DNA of 64,000 nt, taken from assembly GCA_029834535.1 (NCBI GenBank), contig JAQMWT010000344.1, positions 434,001 to 498,000 on the forward strand, in the 5' to 3' direction. Position numbers and translations under genes: made by a program. The notes under the pieces are model-generated. The model had not been told where the DNA came from and searched no databases. It saw only the letters and a program-made list of their open reading frames with translations. The DNA comes from Chrysophaeum taylorii. Lineage: Eukaryota > Sar > Pelagophyceae > Pelagomonadales > Pelagomonadaceae. The first letter of the stretch is position 1, and every line of letters begins with the position of its first letter. Positions 61,930 through 64,000 of this stretch are shown piece by piece.

Positions 61930-62899
61930 ATGGCCGCCGTGGCAAGTGCCTTTGTTTGCTCCTCTAGTCCACATCGCAGAAGATGTCCGCAGGCCGAAAC
62001 GAAGAAAACGTTGCAGCTGTACGATGCGTCCGGCAAACCGAAGATGGCCGGAGACAAGCCGCTCGGCATCGGTTACGACGAAGACGGGGTGTGTAGTTTG
62101 GTGGCCAGTGTAAACCATCCGGTAGGTGCCACACCCTGACTGGGAGATCGTTCTTGATGAGGGTGTGCCCGACGCAAACGGGCGACGGCGCGCGGCGCGC
62201 ATCGAGGGAGCGATCGACCTCAAGGACTACGCGTCGCTCCTCAAACGGATGCCTCCGACGTGGGGGAAGCGCTTTGGGTGCGTGCGCAAGGAGCGTGTCG
62301 GGATGTTCGGGAGCTATACGGTCGACGAGGCCAAGCTGTGCCTGACGACGGAAGACTTTGGGTGGAAGCTGGGGGAGGACGCCAAGCTCGCGCCCTACCC
62401 GCCCTACGTGCGACTGTGCTACGGCGAGCTTCACGGCGAGCAGGAGTCGATTCGAATATTCACGGGGTTGTCCGAGATCCACCTTTTGAAGGACCTCGAC
62501 CTTCGCGAGGTGCACTACATGCTCCAAGGCCTGGGGTACGTCTGTTACAACACTCCTACGTACGACGATGGCGATCGATGGTGGGGCGAGGGCATCGACT
62601 GCTTCCCGCAGCAAGTCAGCGCCGGGTTGCCAGGCGGCAAGGGGCCCATGTTCTACTCGTGGTACTACCGCCTTCCACCCTGGATGCCGGGCCTCGCCCT
62701 CGAGGGCGAAGACGGCGACTACCTCAACGGGCCGATCGCGCTCAAGATCAAGGCACAGAAGGAACACCGCCTCATGCAGGCGCAGAAAGACGCCGAGGAT
62801 CACCTCGCTGACCTCAAGTACAAAACCCTCGAACAGCGCGAGGATTGGCAGGCTGCCGCGAACTTGACCGCTGCTGACTACGACGAAGAAAAGGAGTGA
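61930..62899 (+). CDS. Unknown protein, possibly plastid-targeted, one 37-nt intron
   Basis: Exon 1 is 61930-62088, intron 62089-62125 (GTGTGT...GGTAG, 37 nt), exon 2 62126-62899, giving 310 residues with '...IGYDEDG' joined to 'VPHPDWEIVLDEGV'. Exon 2 alone starts at a non-ATG codon. The start MAAVASAFVCSSS includes an ASAF-like sequence as in stramenopile plastid leaders, but the hydrophobic part is too short, so an upstream exon or the in-frame ATG at 61810 is possible. The body is well folded-looking ('PYPPYVRLCYGELHGEQESI', 'LREVHYMLQGLGYVCYNTPT', 'KGPMFYSWYYRLPPWMPGLA'). I do not recognise the family. The C-terminus is a charged helix. Confidence 0.68.
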
Positions 62900-63116
62900 C
62901 CAGATATATCTCGGCAGGACACATCAATCAGACACTCCTTTCGCTTCTTGGCGCTCGACGAGACACTTGCCATGTGTGGTGCGGACCAACGTCGTCCAAA
63001 GGACATTCACGACGCCTCGGTGAGTGAGCGCGCGCTCAAGGGAAATGGCCACTCGGCGGCGACCCCGCCGCCGCCGCAATCGCCGAAGACAGAGTAGCTT
63101 GGTTAGCTTTATAAAC

Positions 63117-64000
63117 ATGGTGAGGTTACCCCCAAGAGGGAGTCGCGGGGCAGCGACGAGCACGGTCGAGGAGAACGATGGGCTGAATGCGAAAGAACGC
63201 CGACGCCTGCGGCGCCAGGCCGAGCGCGAGGCGCAGCCAAGTCTAGCGAACTCAGGAGACGACGACCTAACACGAGGTCGTGGTGAGGTAGTTCGGAAGA
63301 CCGGACTGACGGCAAAAGAACGGCGGCGACCGCGGCGCGGCGAGGAGCGGGCCGAAGCGGAGCGGCGACGACTCGAGACTCGAGTTGAGCCGCAAACAAC
63401 ACAACCGATCGAGCCGCGACCGGAGCCGGACGCTAAAGCTCTCGCAGGATCAAAGAGGAAACGCAGGGTGCCGTTGGTAGCGTTCGTGGGTCAGCTGTCG
63501 TTTGGGACGACGGCCGAGCAGCTCGAGACGTTTTTGCGCGACGGCGGCGTACCCGGAGCTCTCTCGGTACGGCTGCTGACGTCCAAGGACACGCGCAAGT
63601 CGAGAGGCATGGCGTTCGTCGAATGCGAGACACCCGAGGCGCTTCACGCGTGCGTTTCGCTTCACCATGCGAGCCTCGACGGCCGTCGGATCAACGTCGA
63701 GAAGTCGGCGGGGGGTGGCAAGGAGACGAAGAAGGCGCGAGTCAGCGAGAAGCGCAAGAAGCAACAACAAACGGTGGAGGAGACCGTCGATCGCGTCGTT
63801 TCCGACTTTGAAAAAGACGGGAGGCTCAGGGAGGGCGAGGTCGACGACGGCGTCAGACGGCTCCTGGCCCGGCGATCGGGCAGGGTCGCCGAGGCCGCGC
63901 TCTCCGAATATTGCTCCCTCGAGGGCCGCGAAAAATTCCATAATCCGGCTGCCTACCTCACAAAAATCGTCACGCGAATGACCGACGAGGACGCGATCGC
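63117..64000 (+). CDS. RRM-domain RNA-binding protein, cut off by the window end
   Basis: Open from the ATG at 63117 (MVRLPPRGSRG) to the last base, 294 residues so far. Two related basic segments ('LNAKERRRLRRQAER', 'LTAKERRRPRRGEER') occupy the first third, followed by a nuclear-type KRKRR cluster. One RRM lies at about residues 121-195, with RNP2 'VAFVGQLSF' and RNP1 'KSRGMAFVE'. The tail ('LARRSGRVAEAALSEYCSLE', 'KFHNPAAYLTKIVTRM') resembles the acidic domain found at the ends of hnRNP Q/R-like proteins; that is a weak guess. A nuclear RNA-processing role is inferred. Confidence 0.85.
   Translation, partial: MVRLPPRGSRGAATSTVEENDGLNAKERRRLRRQAEREAQPSLANSGDDDLTRGRGEVVRKTGLTAKERRRPRRGEERAEAERRRLETRVEPQTTQPIEPRPEPDAKALAGSKRKRRVPLVAFVGQLSFGTTAEQLETFLRDGGVPGALSVRLLTSKDTRKSRGMAFVECETPEALHACVSLHHASLDGRRINVEKSAGGGKETKKARVSEKRKKQQQTVEETVDRVVSDFEKDGRLREGEVDDGVRRLLARRSGRVAEAALSEYCSLEGREKFHNPAAYLTKIVTRMTDEDAI

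Overview
The window looks like nuclear DNA of a GC-rich, compact eukaryotic genome, most likely a unicellular alga of the stramenopile type; the exact lineage is not certain. Supporting signs are eukaryote-only genes (NEDD8 E1 subunit, ubiquilin, TIM22, CCZ1, RhoGEF, RabGAP, ZSWIM7), a BT1-family transporter, gene spacings down to 14 bp, and very short GT-AG introns. I could place seven introns by reading-frame continuity; six are 37-59 nt and one is 177 nt. Long arginine-, alanine- or proline-rich open frames lie opposite or across most real genes. They are composition shadows and are left out.

Layout. 0.1-3.6 kb: a spliced RING-finger membrane protein and a BT1 transporter, both on the minus strand. 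3.6-14.3 kb: an acidic nuclear-type protein of unknown function, a spliced secreted protein, and a decayed receptor gene (ligand-binding domain, Cys-rich repeats, multi-pass membrane part). 15.9-25.9 kb: a degraded Ty3/gypsy LTR retrotransposon. It carries a cytosine-C5 DNA methyltransferase domain between protease and reverse transcriptase, and its 5' LTR is split by an inverted solo LTR of the same family. 27-36.3 kb: a dense host block with an S28 serine peptidase, CCZ1, ubiquilin, an MFSD5-type transporter, TIM22 and ZSWIM7. 36.4-47.8 kb: an 11.4-kb Ty1/copia element with matching 314-bp LTRs, a 5-bp target duplication and a copia-type half-tRNA primer site. 48.1-64 kb: host genes again, namely an unknown protein next to a (TTTA)32 tract, a RanBP2-zinc-finger/PhyH dioxygenase, a drug/metabolite-type transporter, UBA3, a DH-PH RhoGEF head-to-head with a TBC RabGAP, a secreted-type SAM methyltransferase, an unknown protein, and an RRM protein cut by the window end.

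The host genes are housekeeping functions with no evident pathway linkage: ubiquitin/NEDD8 signalling, small-GTPase control of membrane traffic, mitochondrial import, recombination and transport. Two divergent pairs (TIM22/ZSWIM7 and RhoGEF/TBC) share short upstream regions.

The most unusual content is in the two retroelements. One is the methyltransferase captured by the gypsy element. The other is a five-times-repeated 21-bp motif in the copia element, which encodes a Ser-Leu-Asn-Tyr-like peptide, sits at domain boundaries, and resembles a set of polyprotein processing sites. The copia element also carries about 2 kb of unrecognised coding sequence between protease and integrase.
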